Notes: generated by a model not told the origin, from the sequence alone. Numbered from the stretch's first letter, positions 33,825-42,455 are shown. The stretch: 64,000 bases of DNA from Candidatus Amulumruptor caecigallinarius (GCA_944321825.1 CALUMU010000005.1:62001-126000); one strand, 5' to 3'. Numbers and translations: made by a program.

Positions 33825-34654
33825 ATGTAGAATGTTGCGCCGAACTGGATTGAAAACAAGTTGATACGAAAGTTGGCCGACGAGCTGTTGCGATGCGACT
33901 CGTATATCTGGTCACGCTTGGAGTTGGTATGCTTGTAGTTGAATCCGAGCACGCCTATATTGACCTCCACCGCCGAGTAATTGTTGAGGAACACCACCAT
34001 ACCCGGCTGCAATCCCACACTGAGCGAAAAATTGGACTCATAGGTGCCGGAGAAATCATCGCCCACACCGTTGGTGAGCTTCGATTGTCCACCGCCGAGT
34101 TCGAGCTGCACTTCATTGAAGAAGCCGAAACGCATGCTGCTCCCCATCGACAGATAGTTGCGGAACACTCCCGCCACATAGAAGTTATGCCCTATGCTGT
34201 AGAGGTGGTCCACGTCAAACTGCGTCCCCTCACCAAGGTTGAGCATCCCGGACTCGAGCTGGGTGCGCCTGCGCTGATAACCTACCCGGCCACCTATGGC
34301 AAGATTATCCTTGAAAGCATACAGCACCGTGGGGCTTACCTTGAATGAATACGTGTCACCGTTGAGGTTTTCAAGGACGAAGAATGTATAATTATCCTCA
34401 TGCTCCTGCGAATAACTTACGCTCACTCCAGCAATCCACTGGCCTTTAGGGATAAACTTGAGCTGCTGTATGCCTCGCTCGAACACAGGAATCGAGTCAG
34501 TCTTAGCAGCCGATGCCGTGTCATCAGCCGGGGCGATGCCTGACGGCTGGAAATCCACAGGCGACTCTTGCGCCACAGCCACCGAAGGCAACCCGGCGAC
34601 AGCAGCCACGACCATGATTCGGCAGCATGTGATTAGTTGTCGGATGTTAAACAT
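33821..34654 (-). CDS. Outer-membrane beta-barrel, first paralogue
   Basis: A 277-residue exported barrel with a signal at about 1-28 (ending SVAVA). The body starts FIPKGQWIAGVSVSYSQEH and ends FSIQFGATFYI with a C-terminal aromatic, as in BAM substrates. It is clearly homologous to the next gene, with which it overlaps ATGA. The duplicated pair suggests a hetero-oligomer or division of labour. It lies 96 bp after the DUF4493 lipoprotein gene. Confidence 0.78.
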   Translation of the reverse strand: MFNIRQLITCCRIMVVAAVAGLPSVAVAQESPVDFQPSGIAPADDTASAAKTDSIPVFERGIQQLKFIPKGQWIAGVSVSYSQEHEDNYTFFVLENLNGDTYSFKVSPTVLYAFKDNLAIGGRVGYQRRRTQLESGMLNLGEGTQFDVDHLYSIGHNFYVAGVFRNYLSMGSSMRFGFFNEVQLELGGGQSKLTNGVGDDFSGTYESNFSLSVGLQPGMVVFLNNYSAVEVNIGVLGFNYKHTNSKRDQIYESHRNSSSANFRINLFSIQFGATFYI

Positions 34655-34750
34655 AAAAAGATGTTGTCTATATTGCTTCCTATTGTTTTTTATTATTTAC
34701 TGCTTGTCCCTTTCCACATTCAGAACCTGCTTTGGCACTACATGCCGTCA

Positions 34751-37234
34751 TCAATATGACAAGGTAAGCTCATCTACCTCCAGTATGCTACCGGTCGATG
34801 AAGCCGTCTGCGCATCGGCCGACGTGATTATATGACGCGACTCATAATCGATATCGCCTATATCATATGACGAAGATACCATGACTTTTATTGCAGATGC
34901 CTTGGCTCCGAATATCGGATAACTTATGGGGACGCTGAACGAGGCATTCGTGGCACTCGGATACAGCTTACCTGTCGCGCTGGCTATCTCGCGGTATTGG
35001 CCGTCGACCGTCCCCCAGAGAGATATGTCTACACGCCCGCAATCCTCAGGAGAGTCGCCTCCGGGGATATACCTGTAGATGCCGTTGATTGCCGACGGTC
35101 GCGACCCGAACGGATAGCCCTCATTGTACTCCTCGCTGCCGCCGTTATATGCATAAGAGCCGAGGAATATCTTTCCTGCCGCCCTGTAGCGTATATCGGG
35201 CACATTGGGATTATAGCTGATGTAAGGAGGCGACACCTGGCGGTACGGCTCTATGTCAGCCCCTGCCGGGTCAAAAGCCACGCTTACGAGCTTAATCGAC
35301 ACCGCACCGCTTATGATGTTGGCGCTCTCCATGGTCGAAGGCTGCATATACCATGTATTAGGATTGGACGAGGACTGATAAAACGTCTTTTCATTGACGG
35401 AAGCCCATGGCGCTTTCGGCTGGTTGGCGACCACGTCAGTACGGTTCTGTCGGTTAAAGAGCGGCATGGCATTTTGGGAGTAACGCCCTCCCATAGGCAG
35501 GTCATGCCAGTTTATGACCTCGTCGGTCTCTTCAAAAGTCCCGTTGGGAAGTTGCTGGATGTCCTCGGTTGTGATGCGTACAGGAGCCGTAAAGTCGCCG
35601 CTTTCAGGATGACGAAATATCGTGCAAGTCACATCGTAGGTTGCCGACGGAGTCAGCCCCGTGACATATATAAGGTGATTGGCGTCATCGCGCATATATA
35701 TATTGGCAGGAGTACCGTTGACATACACATAAGCCGACGAAGCTATGGCCTGTGATACCTGCGGAGTAGAGCCGTTGATTTTGACCACCGCCTGCGACGC
35801 GAAAGCATCGACAGCGATAGTGTATGCCGGCGAAGTGAAATACAAGTCGAACATGGCCGCCTGTACTCCGAGATAATCCATGCGTACCCTAACCGAGGGA
35901 TATGCCACCGAACCCGGCAGGCGGAAACTGACATCATAGAGCTGCTGCGATATTTCGGCGCAACCTGTCACGGCCTGGTTGTCCCACGACGCTCCGTCGT
36001 CAGTGGACGTATATACTTTAAGGTGATTGATGAAATCGCCCGATGTAGCCTTGACCCTTACTGTAGCCGTCGAGGCTCCGGCTTCGACCCTGTCGGGTGT
36101 CTGCACCTCTATCTCCATCGGGCGCAAATCCACCTCGAGTGTAGCGGGACGGCTCACCTGTCCGAGTTCGTTGATAGCGACAAGTGAAAATCCATGCAGG
36201 TTTCGCTGCCCCACAGAGCTGTCGGCGGCTTTCAAGTAAGTAAGCAGAGTGGTGACATCGAGCGTAAGCGACTTGCGGTCAGCGGCGACAGTGCAATCAG
36301 CTCCGTATTGCACCAACTGCCCCAACGCAGCCTCATCCCCGCCCAACAAATCTGTCTCACGTGAAATGCCTAATGCGAGAAGCGACGGCGGTTGCACCGT
36401 AAACACCACTTCGCTGAGTCGTTGCGAGGATGACACCTTGAAAACAACAGGAACAGTGGGCTGCACACCTTCCACCACCTCCAAGGGGGTTCCTGAAATA
36501 AAACCCTCTGCCTCTATTTCAGGAGCGGAAGCGGAGAAAAGCTCCGATGTCAGCTCAAGGACACGAGGTTCGCGACCGGCGACATCAAGCGTGACAGCAG
36601 CATCGTCGGCCGACAGGCGGAACGACAGATCTTCGCCCTCCGCCGCAGCCACGCGATACATCAATACCGAGGCAGCCCTGCCGTCAACAAGCGTGAAATG
36701 CAGAAACACCTCCACATCGCCATGACGGAGATACAAATCCTCCGCCGCATCCAGCTGATAGTCGAAGTAACCGCCGCCCTCGCTATGAAATATGACGTTG
36801 TAGCCGCTCATCCTTGACGAAAACGACTCATCCACATCCAACGCCACAGCGACATTCTTCCTCGTGCAGTTGACAGTCACATCCGTGGTCTTATTGGCCG
36901 TAACATCAAATGAAGTACTGCCGGAATAAAACGGCATCCCGAAACCTTCGTCCTCAGCATTACCGTATGAAGCCGTCATTACATAACGTCCCGGACGGAA
37001 ACCCTGAGTCGGGGAAAACTCGTCTGCCCGACTCCACGTATGCTCTTTAGAACCCCCGTCAGAGAGGGTCAGCGAAAAATCCGAAACATCAGGAGCATCG
37101 TCTCCGCTCACATATATATGAGGCAGTATGTAGCCGGCATCCGCGTCTCCGATGCCGTCGTCGATGTCATTGCTACATCCGCCGGCAAGTGCGGCCAGCA
37201 ATATTATATATATATGTGCTATACGTTTCAGCAT
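34751..37234 (-). CDS. DUF4493-type lipoprotein with C-terminal PCMD-like domain
   Basis: An 827-residue lipoprotein: signal and lipobox LAGGC (Cys20), then an Asp-rich N-terminus. The DUF4493 domain (about 35-220) includes FSLTLSDGGSKEHTW and GFRPGRYVMTASYG. Several beta-sandwich repeats follow (about 220-540), then a PCMD-like C-terminal domain (about 560-825) starting LPNGTFEETDEVINWHDLP. It is first in a four-gene operon with two barrels and a PCMD lipoprotein. A -7 box TAAATTTG lies 9 bp upstream of the start at 37250-37243, which would imply an almost leaderless mRNA, so the real promoter may be elsewhere. Probably a cell-surface adhesin or glycan-binding protein. Confidence 0.8.
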   Translation of the reverse strand: MLKRIAHIYIILLAALAGGCSNDIDDGIGDADAGYILPHIYVSGDDAPDVSDFSLTLSDGGSKEHTWSRADEFSPTQGFRPGRYVMTASYGNAEDEGFGMPFYSGSTSFDVTANKTTDVTVNCTRKNVAVALDVDESFSSRMSGYNVIFHSEGGGYFDYQLDAAEDLYLRHGDVEVFLHFTLVDGRAASVLMYRVAAAEGEDLSFRLSADDAAVTLDVAGREPRVLELTSELFSASAPEIEAEGFISGTPLEVVEGVQPTVPVVFKVSSSQRLSEVVFTVQPPSLLALGISRETDLLGGDEAALGQLVQYGADCTVAADRKSLTLDVTTLLTYLKAADSSVGQRNLHGFSLVAINELGQVSRPATLEVDLRPMEIEVQTPDRVEAGASTATVRVKATSGDFINHLKVYTSTDDGASWDNQAVTGCAEISQQLYDVSFRLPGSVAYPSVRVRMDYLGVQAAMFDLYFTSPAYTIAVDAFASQAVVKINGSTPQVSQAIASSAYVYVNGTPANIYMRDDANHLIYVTGLTPSATYDVTCTIFRHPESGDFTAPVRITTEDIQQLPNGTFEETDEVINWHDLPMGGRYSQNAMPLFNRQNRTDVVANQPKAPWASVNEKTFYQSSSNPNTWYMQPSTMESANIISGAVSIKLVSVAFDPAGADIEPYRQVSPPYISYNPNVPDIRYRAAGKIFLGSYAYNGGSEEYNEGYPFGSRPSAINGIYRYIPGGDSPEDCGRVDISLWGTVDGQYREIASATGKLYPSATNASFSVPISYPIFGAKASAIKVMVSSSYDIGDIDYESRHIITSADAQTASSTGSILEVDELTLSY

Positions 37235-37343
37235 ACAAAATGCAAATTTACACTTTTTTTCACAATTAATCAGACTTCGCGGCCTTTGAGCCGATTAACT
37301 GACCGACACGCTGCTCCTGTCTGGGCTTTACAGGCGGCACTCA

Positions 37344-38429
37344 TCACTGAGGCAGGCGGTCGACGATGCTCTGTACGGCAGGATGAAGCGCGGGGGCGAT
37401 GTCGGGCCGCACAAACTTCTCATCGGGCTTCTCCTTGCGCAACTCCTTGTACTCCTCTATGGTAAGGTGGGTCACATCGACAGGGTACATCTCCACCACG
37501 AGATTGAACTCGACAGGCTCCGACACCTTGAAAATCTTCTTGAACCACTTCCCTTTGCCGAGGTAGCGGATAGTGAAGCCGCTGGATACGAAATCGTCCA
37601 TATCATACACCCCGGCATCGTTGGGTATGTACGCCAACGTCCTCTCGACCTGTACGAAATCCACCGTGAGCCCGAGCATCTTGAAGAGCCATGGCGACAT
37701 GACCCTGTTTTTATGGTCGGCAAGTGCATCGTGCTTGAGTGTCAGCAGTCCGGGCATTTTCCTCATAACATTTTTAGGCCCGTACTTGCCGAAGATGGTG
37801 TCAGTGCGCTCCCCGGCCTTGATACGGTCATACTCGTGCAGCACGAGCGGCGGCACCGACCACTGCTTGTCGATAAACGACACGAGTATCTCGTCGTCAG
37901 ACACATACACGCTGTCAAGCCCCTGCGAGTCTGCCTGGCGGGTAAAGTGCCGCGAGGCAAGCAGCCGGGGCTTGGCATCGCCATCTTTATACCCCTTTAC
38001 ATTTTTGTCGGCAAGGAACACATCGGCCATCGCTTCGGTATACATCTGCAAGGTATCTTTCGGAGTACACCCGGTGCTGTACTCACGGATATAGCACAGC
38101 ATCCTCGTCACTGGGCGGGCGGCAGTGGAGACAGTCACTTCCGGCAGACGGAAATCATCCACGACAAGCGCCATTGTATCAGACACGGCAGTGAATACCG
38201 AATCGCGGTAGCCGATCAGACGCACCGACACCGGGTAGTCATCCGATGACAGATTGCCTATCGCTCCGTCATCATCCGTCAGACCTTTGATGACCCCACG
38301 GTTAGAAATCACCGCAGCGCCGGACAAAGGAGAGCCGTCAGCCGAATCGACAACTACAATCTGTGATGCCCGGACACAAACCGTCGCGAACAGGGCAGCG
38401 AAAACAGAAAGAAATATATGCTTTGACAT
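37344..38429 (-). CDS. Exported protein with CarboxypepD_reg-like domain
   Basis: A 361-residue protein with a signal peptide (about 1-21). A carboxypeptidase-regulatory-like beta-sandwich spans about 22-95 (IVVVDSADGSPLSGAAVISN...GLTDDDGAI). A C-terminal domain of about 260 residues is not recognised; it is similar in style to DUF5686-neighbouring domains. No SusC/TonB segment follows. It is divergent from the carbonic anhydrase gene, and both promoters sit in 38450-38530; its own -7 box TAACTTTG is at 38486-38479. Function is unknown. Confidence 0.75.
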   Translation of the reverse strand: MSKHIFLSVFAALFATVCVRASQIVVVDSADGSPLSGAAVISNRGVIKGLTDDDGAIGNLSSDDYPVSVRLIGYRDSVFTAVSDTMALVVDDFRLPEVTVSTAARPVTRMLCYIREYSTGCTPKDTLQMYTEAMADVFLADKNVKGYKDGDAKPRLLASRHFTRQADSQGLDSVYVSDDEILVSFIDKQWSVPPLVLHEYDRIKAGERTDTIFGKYGPKNVMRKMPGLLTLKHDALADHKNRVMSPWLFKMLGLTVDFVQVERTLAYIPNDAGVYDMDDFVSSGFTIRYLGKGKWFKKIFKVSEPVEFNLVVEMYPVDVTHLTIEEYKELRKEKPDEKFVRPDIAPALHPAVQSIVDRLPQ

Positions 38430-38517
38430 AATCTTCAGTGAAATTTAACATGTTATATGATAGTGCAATATACGTCTGCAAAGTTAGTCAAAAGCTCAAA
38501 AATCTACGTAATTTCAG

Positions 38518-38525
38518 TATCTTTG
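38518..38525 (+). promoter_or_regulatory. -7 box of the carbonic anhydrase gene
   Basis: TATCTTTG, a perfect -7 match, lies 42 bp before ATG 38567. A divergent TAACTTTG on the minus strand (38486-38479) serves the neighbouring gene. The -33 element is not obvious. Confidence 0.45.
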
Positions 38526-38566
38526 CAAGTAAGCAAAGTAAACAAGTAACCTTTATCAGAAACGCC

Positions 38567-39118
38567 ATGATAGAAGAATTACTGCAACACAACCGCAATT
38601 TCGTGGAAACCCAAGGTTTCCGCAAATTCGAGACCTCGAAATACCCCGACAAGAAAATAGCCATAGTGACCTGCATGGATACCCGTTTGGTGGAACTCCT
38701 TCCTGCCGCACTTGGTCTGCGCAACGGCGATGTCAAGATGATTAAGAATGCCGGAGGCACCATCACCAATCCGTTCGACTCCACCATGCGCAGCCTGCTC
38801 GTGGCCGTCTACGAGCTCGGGGTCAACGAAATCATGATAATAGGTCACACGGGCTGCGGAGTACAGGGCATGAACGCCTCAAAAATGCTCGGCCTTATGA
38901 GATCAAGGGGTGTCAGCGACGAGCATATCGGCCTGATGCGCCATTGCGGCATAGACCTCGACAGCTGGCTCCACGGATTCGACCGCACCGACGATGCCGT
39001 CCGCGAGACGGTAGACCTCGTGAAAAACCATCCGCTGATGCCAGCCGACGTAAGAGTCGGAGGCTATATCATCGACACTCTCACAGGAGAGCTGTCAGTG
39101 GTCTGCCGCGAACAATAG
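38567..39118 (+). CDS. Beta-class carbonic anhydrase
   Basis: A zinc enzyme interconverting CO2 and bicarbonate. ATG 38567 gives 183 residues and lies downstream of the -7 box; longer in-frame extensions to 38438 would cross the promoter. Zinc ligands are Cys36, Asp38 (CMDTR), His94 and Cys97 (GHTGCG). The short form without extra helices is typical of Bacteroidetes and Firmicutes type II-like enzymes. It may supply bicarbonate to carboxylating enzymes such as those at 42.6 and 53.1 kb (inference). Confidence 0.95.
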   Translation: MIEELLQHNRNFVETQGFRKFETSKYPDKKIAIVTCMDTRLVELLPAALGLRNGDVKMIKNAGGTITNPFDSTMRSLLVAVYELGVNEIMIIGHTGCGVQGMNASKMLGLMRSRGVSDEHIGLMRHCGIDLDSWLHGFDRTDDAVRETVDLVKNHPLMPADVRVGGYIIDTLTGELSVVCREQ

Positions 39119-39154
39119 TCCGGCATCGCTATAAATAGTGCGGAAATCATGCCG

Positions 39155-39262
39155 ATGTTGATAAAACCGCTACGAATGTCAGCGCAATGTCAATAACTCA
39201 TGCGGAATGTTGATAACTTTTTGAAAATGTTAATAACTTTCTGCGATGTTAATAACTTCCAG
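39155..39262 (+). repeat. Array of about 20-bp degenerate direct repeats
   Basis: A core ATGTTGATAACTTT / ATGTTAATAACTTT recurs with starts at 39155, 39187 (ATGTCAATAACT), 39207, 39227 and 39246, plus a partial ATGTC at 39176. The last three units are 19-20 bp apart, two helical turns. The array lies 50-160 bp upstream of the -7 box (39314-39321) of the SusA-like gene, a position typical for an activator-binding site. The inverse core TTATCAACA also resembles a DnaA box with one mismatch. Confidence 0.6.
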
Positions 39263-39313
39263 CTCCGTTAGACATAATGGCGAACCGACTTAAATTTATT
39301 GTAAAATTATTCG

Positions 39314-39321
39314 TATCTTTG
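39314..39321 (+). promoter_or_regulatory. -7 box of the SusA-like gene
   Basis: TATCTTTG lies 94 bp upstream of ATG 39415. The -33 region has no clear TTTG at 19-21 bp, which would fit an activator-dependent promoter. Confidence 0.45.
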
Positions 39322-39414
39322 TAAAGGCTCATGCCGCAAACAACCCCAATATACACACTAATCAACCATTACTTAACTTATCTAACCACACGCATCTGCT
39401 ACAAACAAATGCCC

Positions 39415-41274
39415 ATGAAAAAGTTTCTCACATCCATCGCATGCGCGGCCATATCGACTGCCGGCCTATGCTCTGCTGCCAATCTTACCATAGACCGCGT
39501 AGAGCCCCCCTACTGGTGGACCGGAATGCAGCAGGACACGCTGCAAATCATGGTACACGGTAAAGACATCGCCAATTCGATAGTGTCGGTAGATTATCCT
39601 GACGTGCGTCTGGCCGAACAGGTCCGCCTCGAAAGCCCTAACTACCTGCTCCTCTACCTTGCCATAGGGAAAGAAGCCAAGCCTGGCACCATGGATCTGA
39701 AGTTCATGGACGGCAAGAAATCAAAGACTTTGCCTTATGAACTCAAAGCCCGCACAAAAGCCCCGGAAGACTATAAAGGATTCGACTCATCCGATGTACT
39801 CTACCTCATCATGCCAGACCGCTTCGCTTCCGACGGACGCAAGGAGGACAAGGCCGTCAAAGACCTCGACTATCCGTCGACCGCCGACCGCTCGGACCCC
39901 AACGCCCGCCACGGAGGCAATATCGGCGGCTTGCAGCAACACCTCGGTTACATCGACTCTTTAGGCGTGACAGCCGTATGGGTATGCCCCGTGCTCGAAA
40001 ACGACATGCCGGGAGGCTCATACCACGGATATGCCACCACAAATTATTACCGCATAGATCCCCGCTTCGGCACCAACGACGAGTGGAAAGCATTCATCGA
40101 AGAAGCCCACAAGCGAGGTATAAAGGTAGTCATGGATATGATTTTCAACCACTCCGGCTCTAACCACCCATGGCGCAAAGATGCCCCCACTGCTGACTGG
40201 TACAACAATTCGGACAATTATATCCAGACCAACTACCGCCTCTCCACAGTCCACGACCCGTATGTCAGCGATTACGACTACAGCCGCACAGTCAACGGAT
40301 GGTTTGTCGAGGCGATGCCCGACCTCAACCAGCGTAATAAACATCTCGCCAAATACCTGACACAGAACTCTATATGGTGGATTGAAGATGCCAAAATCGA
40401 CGGCATACGCATGGACACACATCCCTATGCCGACTTCAAAGCCATGGCCCAGTGGCTGCGCGATGTACGCAAAGAATATCCGTCGTTCAACATCGTAGGC
40501 GAGTGTTGGTACGGCACCGAAGGCGGAGAGGCTTACTGGCAGAAAGGCTCGAAAGTCAATCCCCACGGCGATTCGGAGTTGGAGACCGTCATGGACTTCG
40601 TACTGTCAATCAAGGCACGTAACGCTTTCTCCTCACAGACCGACCCCTGGAACGGACTTAACGAGATGTATGACCATCTGGCTCTCGACTACCTCTTCCC
40701 CAACCCGTCCAAGATACTGACATTCCTCGACAACCACGACACAGACCGCTTCCTGCTCGAAGAACCCGAAAACCTCGGATGGTGGAAGCAGGCCATAGCA
40801 TTCCTGCTGACAACACGCGGCATCCCGCAGCTCTACTACGGCACCGAAATCCTCATGCACGGCTCCAAAGAGGGCAGTGACGGCTACATACGCAAAGACA
40901 TGCCAGGAGGATTCCCCGGCGACAAGGATGTCAACGTGTTTACCGGCGAAGGTCTCTCCGACAAGCAGCAAGAAGCTCTCGGATTCATACGCAAAGTGCT
41001 CAACTGGCGCAAGGGCAACGATGTCGTAGCCAAAGGCTCGCTCAAGCATTTCATGCCGCAGCAAGGAGTGTACGTCTACGAACGCCGCCTCGGCGATAAG
41101 CAGGTAGTGGTGATGATGAACGGCAATGACGCTCCAAAGACCATGAATATGGAGCAGACCGCAGAAATTCTTCCCTACGGCACGACTCTTACCGATATGC
41201 TCACCGGCAAGAAAGTCACCATAACCCCCGAAATGACTTTTGCACCCCGCGAGCTCTACATACTCGAAAACTGA
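39415..41274 (+). CDS. SusA-like neopullulanase/cyclomaltodextrinase (GH13)
   Basis: A periplasmic GH13 enzyme that cleaves maltodextrins and cyclodextrins. ATG 39415 gives 619 residues with signal MKKFLTSIACAAISTAGLCSA; a longer frame to 39331 lacks a signal at its start. The N-terminal cyclomaltodextrinase beta domain (about 22-120) precedes the barrel: DMIFNHSG (about 241-248), nucleophile Asp334 in GIRMDTH, acid/base Glu363 in VGECW, and Asp442 in DNHD. The layout matches Bacteroides SusA, but here no susB-G genes or SusR-like regulator flank it. Confidence 0.93.
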   Translation: MKKFLTSIACAAISTAGLCSAANLTIDRVEPPYWWTGMQQDTLQIMVHGKDIANSIVSVDYPDVRLAEQVRLESPNYLLLYLAIGKEAKPGTMDLKFMDGKKSKTLPYELKARTKAPEDYKGFDSSDVLYLIMPDRFASDGRKEDKAVKDLDYPSTADRSDPNARHGGNIGGLQQHLGYIDSLGVTAVWVCPVLENDMPGGSYHGYATTNYYRIDPRFGTNDEWKAFIEEAHKRGIKVVMDMIFNHSGSNHPWRKDAPTADWYNNSDNYIQTNYRLSTVHDPYVSDYDYSRTVNGWFVEAMPDLNQRNKHLAKYLTQNSIWWIEDAKIDGIRMDTHPYADFKAMAQWLRDVRKEYPSFNIVGECWYGTEGGEAYWQKGSKVNPHGDSELETVMDFVLSIKARNAFSSQTDPWNGLNEMYDHLALDYLFPNPSKILTFLDNHDTDRFLLEEPENLGWWKQAIAFLLTTRGIPQLYYGTEILMHGSKEGSDGYIRKDMPGGFPGDKDVNVFTGEGLSDKQQEALGFIRKVLNWRKGNDVVAKGSLKHFMPQQGVYVYERRLGDKQVVVMMNGNDAPKTMNMEQTAEILPYGTTLTDMLTGKKVTITPEMTFAPRELYILEN

Positions 41275-41281
41275 CAACCCC

Positions 41282-41317
41282 ACGCTCTGGCACATCTCGT
41301 TTGATGTGCCAGAGCGT
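41282..41317 (+). terminator. Long hairpin after the SusA-like gene
   Basis: A 15-bp perfect stem (ACGCTCTGGCACATC, 41282-41296, complement 41303-41317) with a 6-nt loop begins 8 bp after the stop. There is no T-run, so it may attenuate or protect the mRNA end rather than terminate fully before the SPOR gene. Confidence 0.6.
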
Positions 41318-41333
41318 CACATAACGCAACCCG

Positions 41334-41903
41334 ATGACATATCCGAGACTACGACAACGTGCGTTCCTGCCAGCCGCTGCGATTATGCTTGCCGCCGCGC
41401 TGTTCGTCGGATGCAAGCCATCCGAAAAGCACTACCGCGAAGCTTACGAGACCACTATCAAGGCTCGACACGCAGGAGAGGACGAATACCTCGATTCCGT
41501 GGCACGTGCTGGAATGCAGACCGGCGGACGCCCGGCGATAATACATGTCGGCGACAGCACCTTGCAATACCGGGTCGAGTGGATACGCCCCGTCAGTGAA
41601 GGCAACACAACCACCCAGGCTGCATCAGGAGCAACCGCCAAGCCTCAAAAGCCGTTTTGCATCGTAGTAGGTCAGTTCAAACAGCGGTTCAACGCACGCG
41701 AAATGTGCCGACGGCTTCAGAGCTACGGCTATGCCGATGCGATGATATTCCAAAGCTCCGAGCCTCGCTACTTCGTGGCAGCCGACACCATCGGATCGCC
41801 ATTGCGCACATTGCAGATGCTTGACTCAGTAAAATCCGACACCAGGCTGAGGTTGAAACCACCGTTTCCCGCAGTCATACAGCCAGCACAACGTGCGTAT
41901 TGA
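41334..41903 (+). CDS. SPOR-domain lipoprotein
   Basis: A 189-residue lipoprotein (signal to lipobox LFVGC, Cys27). The C-terminal SPOR domain (about 105-170) begins FCIVVGQFKQRFNAREMCRRL. SPOR domains bind denuded glycan strands at the division site, so a role in septal peptidoglycan is likely. It starts 17 bp after the hairpin that follows the SusA-like gene. Confidence 0.85.
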   Translation: MTYPRLRQRAFLPAAAIMLAAALFVGCKPSEKHYREAYETTIKARHAGEDEYLDSVARAGMQTGGRPAIIHVGDSTLQYRVEWIRPVSEGNTTTQAASGATAKPQKPFCIVVGQFKQRFNAREMCRRLQSYGYADAMIFQSSEPRYFVAADTIGSPLRTLQMLDSVKSDTRLRLKPPFPAVIQPAQRAY

Positions 41904-41980
41904 ATCTGCAATTTGGCATTTATGATTTATTAACAATATTTTTATGGAATTTACAACTATTCGTCTTAACTTTGTAACCA

Positions 41981-42100
41981 CAAAGCAAGAAGGATAATTG
42001 ACATTACTGCTTTGAGAGCATTTTTCCAAAAATATATATGTTTTTATAGATTGTAGATTATGATAAACTGGTGGCATCGTGAGATGCCACCAGTTTTATT
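41981..42100 (+). ncRNA. Candidate small RNA of about 120 nt
   Basis: A perfect -7 box (TAACTTTG, 41967-41974) is followed by about 90 nt without a reading frame and then a very strong terminator. The segment has an AAAGCA/TGCTTT hairpin, a short motif GATAATTGACATT (41993-42005) and an A5/T5 hairpin ending GTTTTT (42028-42045). The last two resemble the element at 15510-15672. Confidence 0.45.
42065..42100 (+). terminator. Strong terminator of the candidate small RNA
   Basis: A 14-bp perfect stem (AAACTGGTGGCATC and complement) closed by a GTGA tetraloop is followed by TTTTATT. Confidence 0.85.
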
Positions 42101-42154
42101 ATCTACCCCATACCATACACCCAGACGGTTTCATATTGTGTGGTCTAATGCGAT

Positions 42155-42263
42155 ACCCACGGCTTGCGCCGCCGGCCCTGTCAGGGCCATATTGATTGGA
42201 TTCCTCACTCAACGGGGCTTGCGCCACGCCCTACTGTTTTTACGCTCCTGCGGAGCTTTGGCG
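42155..42263 (+). repeat. Dispersed GC-rich intergenic repeat, copy 2 (diverged)
   Basis: Shares with copy 1 the order GGCTTGCGCCGCC, a GCCCTG..CAGGGC palindrome, AACGGGGCTTGCGCC.CGCCCTACTGT and GCTCCTGCGGAGC. It is in the same orientation as copy 1 but about 20-30 % diverged by eye. Confidence 0.6.
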
Positions 42264-42338
42264 GATGCTGTCTCTGCTTATCGAGCGGCTGCACCGGGGT
42301 GTGAAGCCATACTATGTTGGTGGATGTGTGGCTGCAGA

Positions 42339-42455
42339 GCCCCGGAGGGGCGGGGGAATAGTAGGGCGGGGCGCAAGCCCCGTTGCAATGGCGCACCCCA
42401 GATGATCAGCCCTGCAAGGGCTGGGCGGCGCAAGCCATGGTCTCCGTCGGACAAT
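42339..42455 (-). repeat. Dispersed GC-rich intergenic repeat, copy 3 (inverted)
   Basis: On the minus strand it follows copy 1 almost base for base, including the 35-bp core. With copy 2 it forms an inverted pair around about 75 bp of unrelated DNA. Open frames in it are artefacts of its GC content. Confidence 0.75.

Noticed and set aside
39155-39262. Replication origin
   Set aside because: The cores differ from the DnaA box, the neighbours are not origin genes, and the position before susA fits a promoter element better. Kept as a repeat array only.
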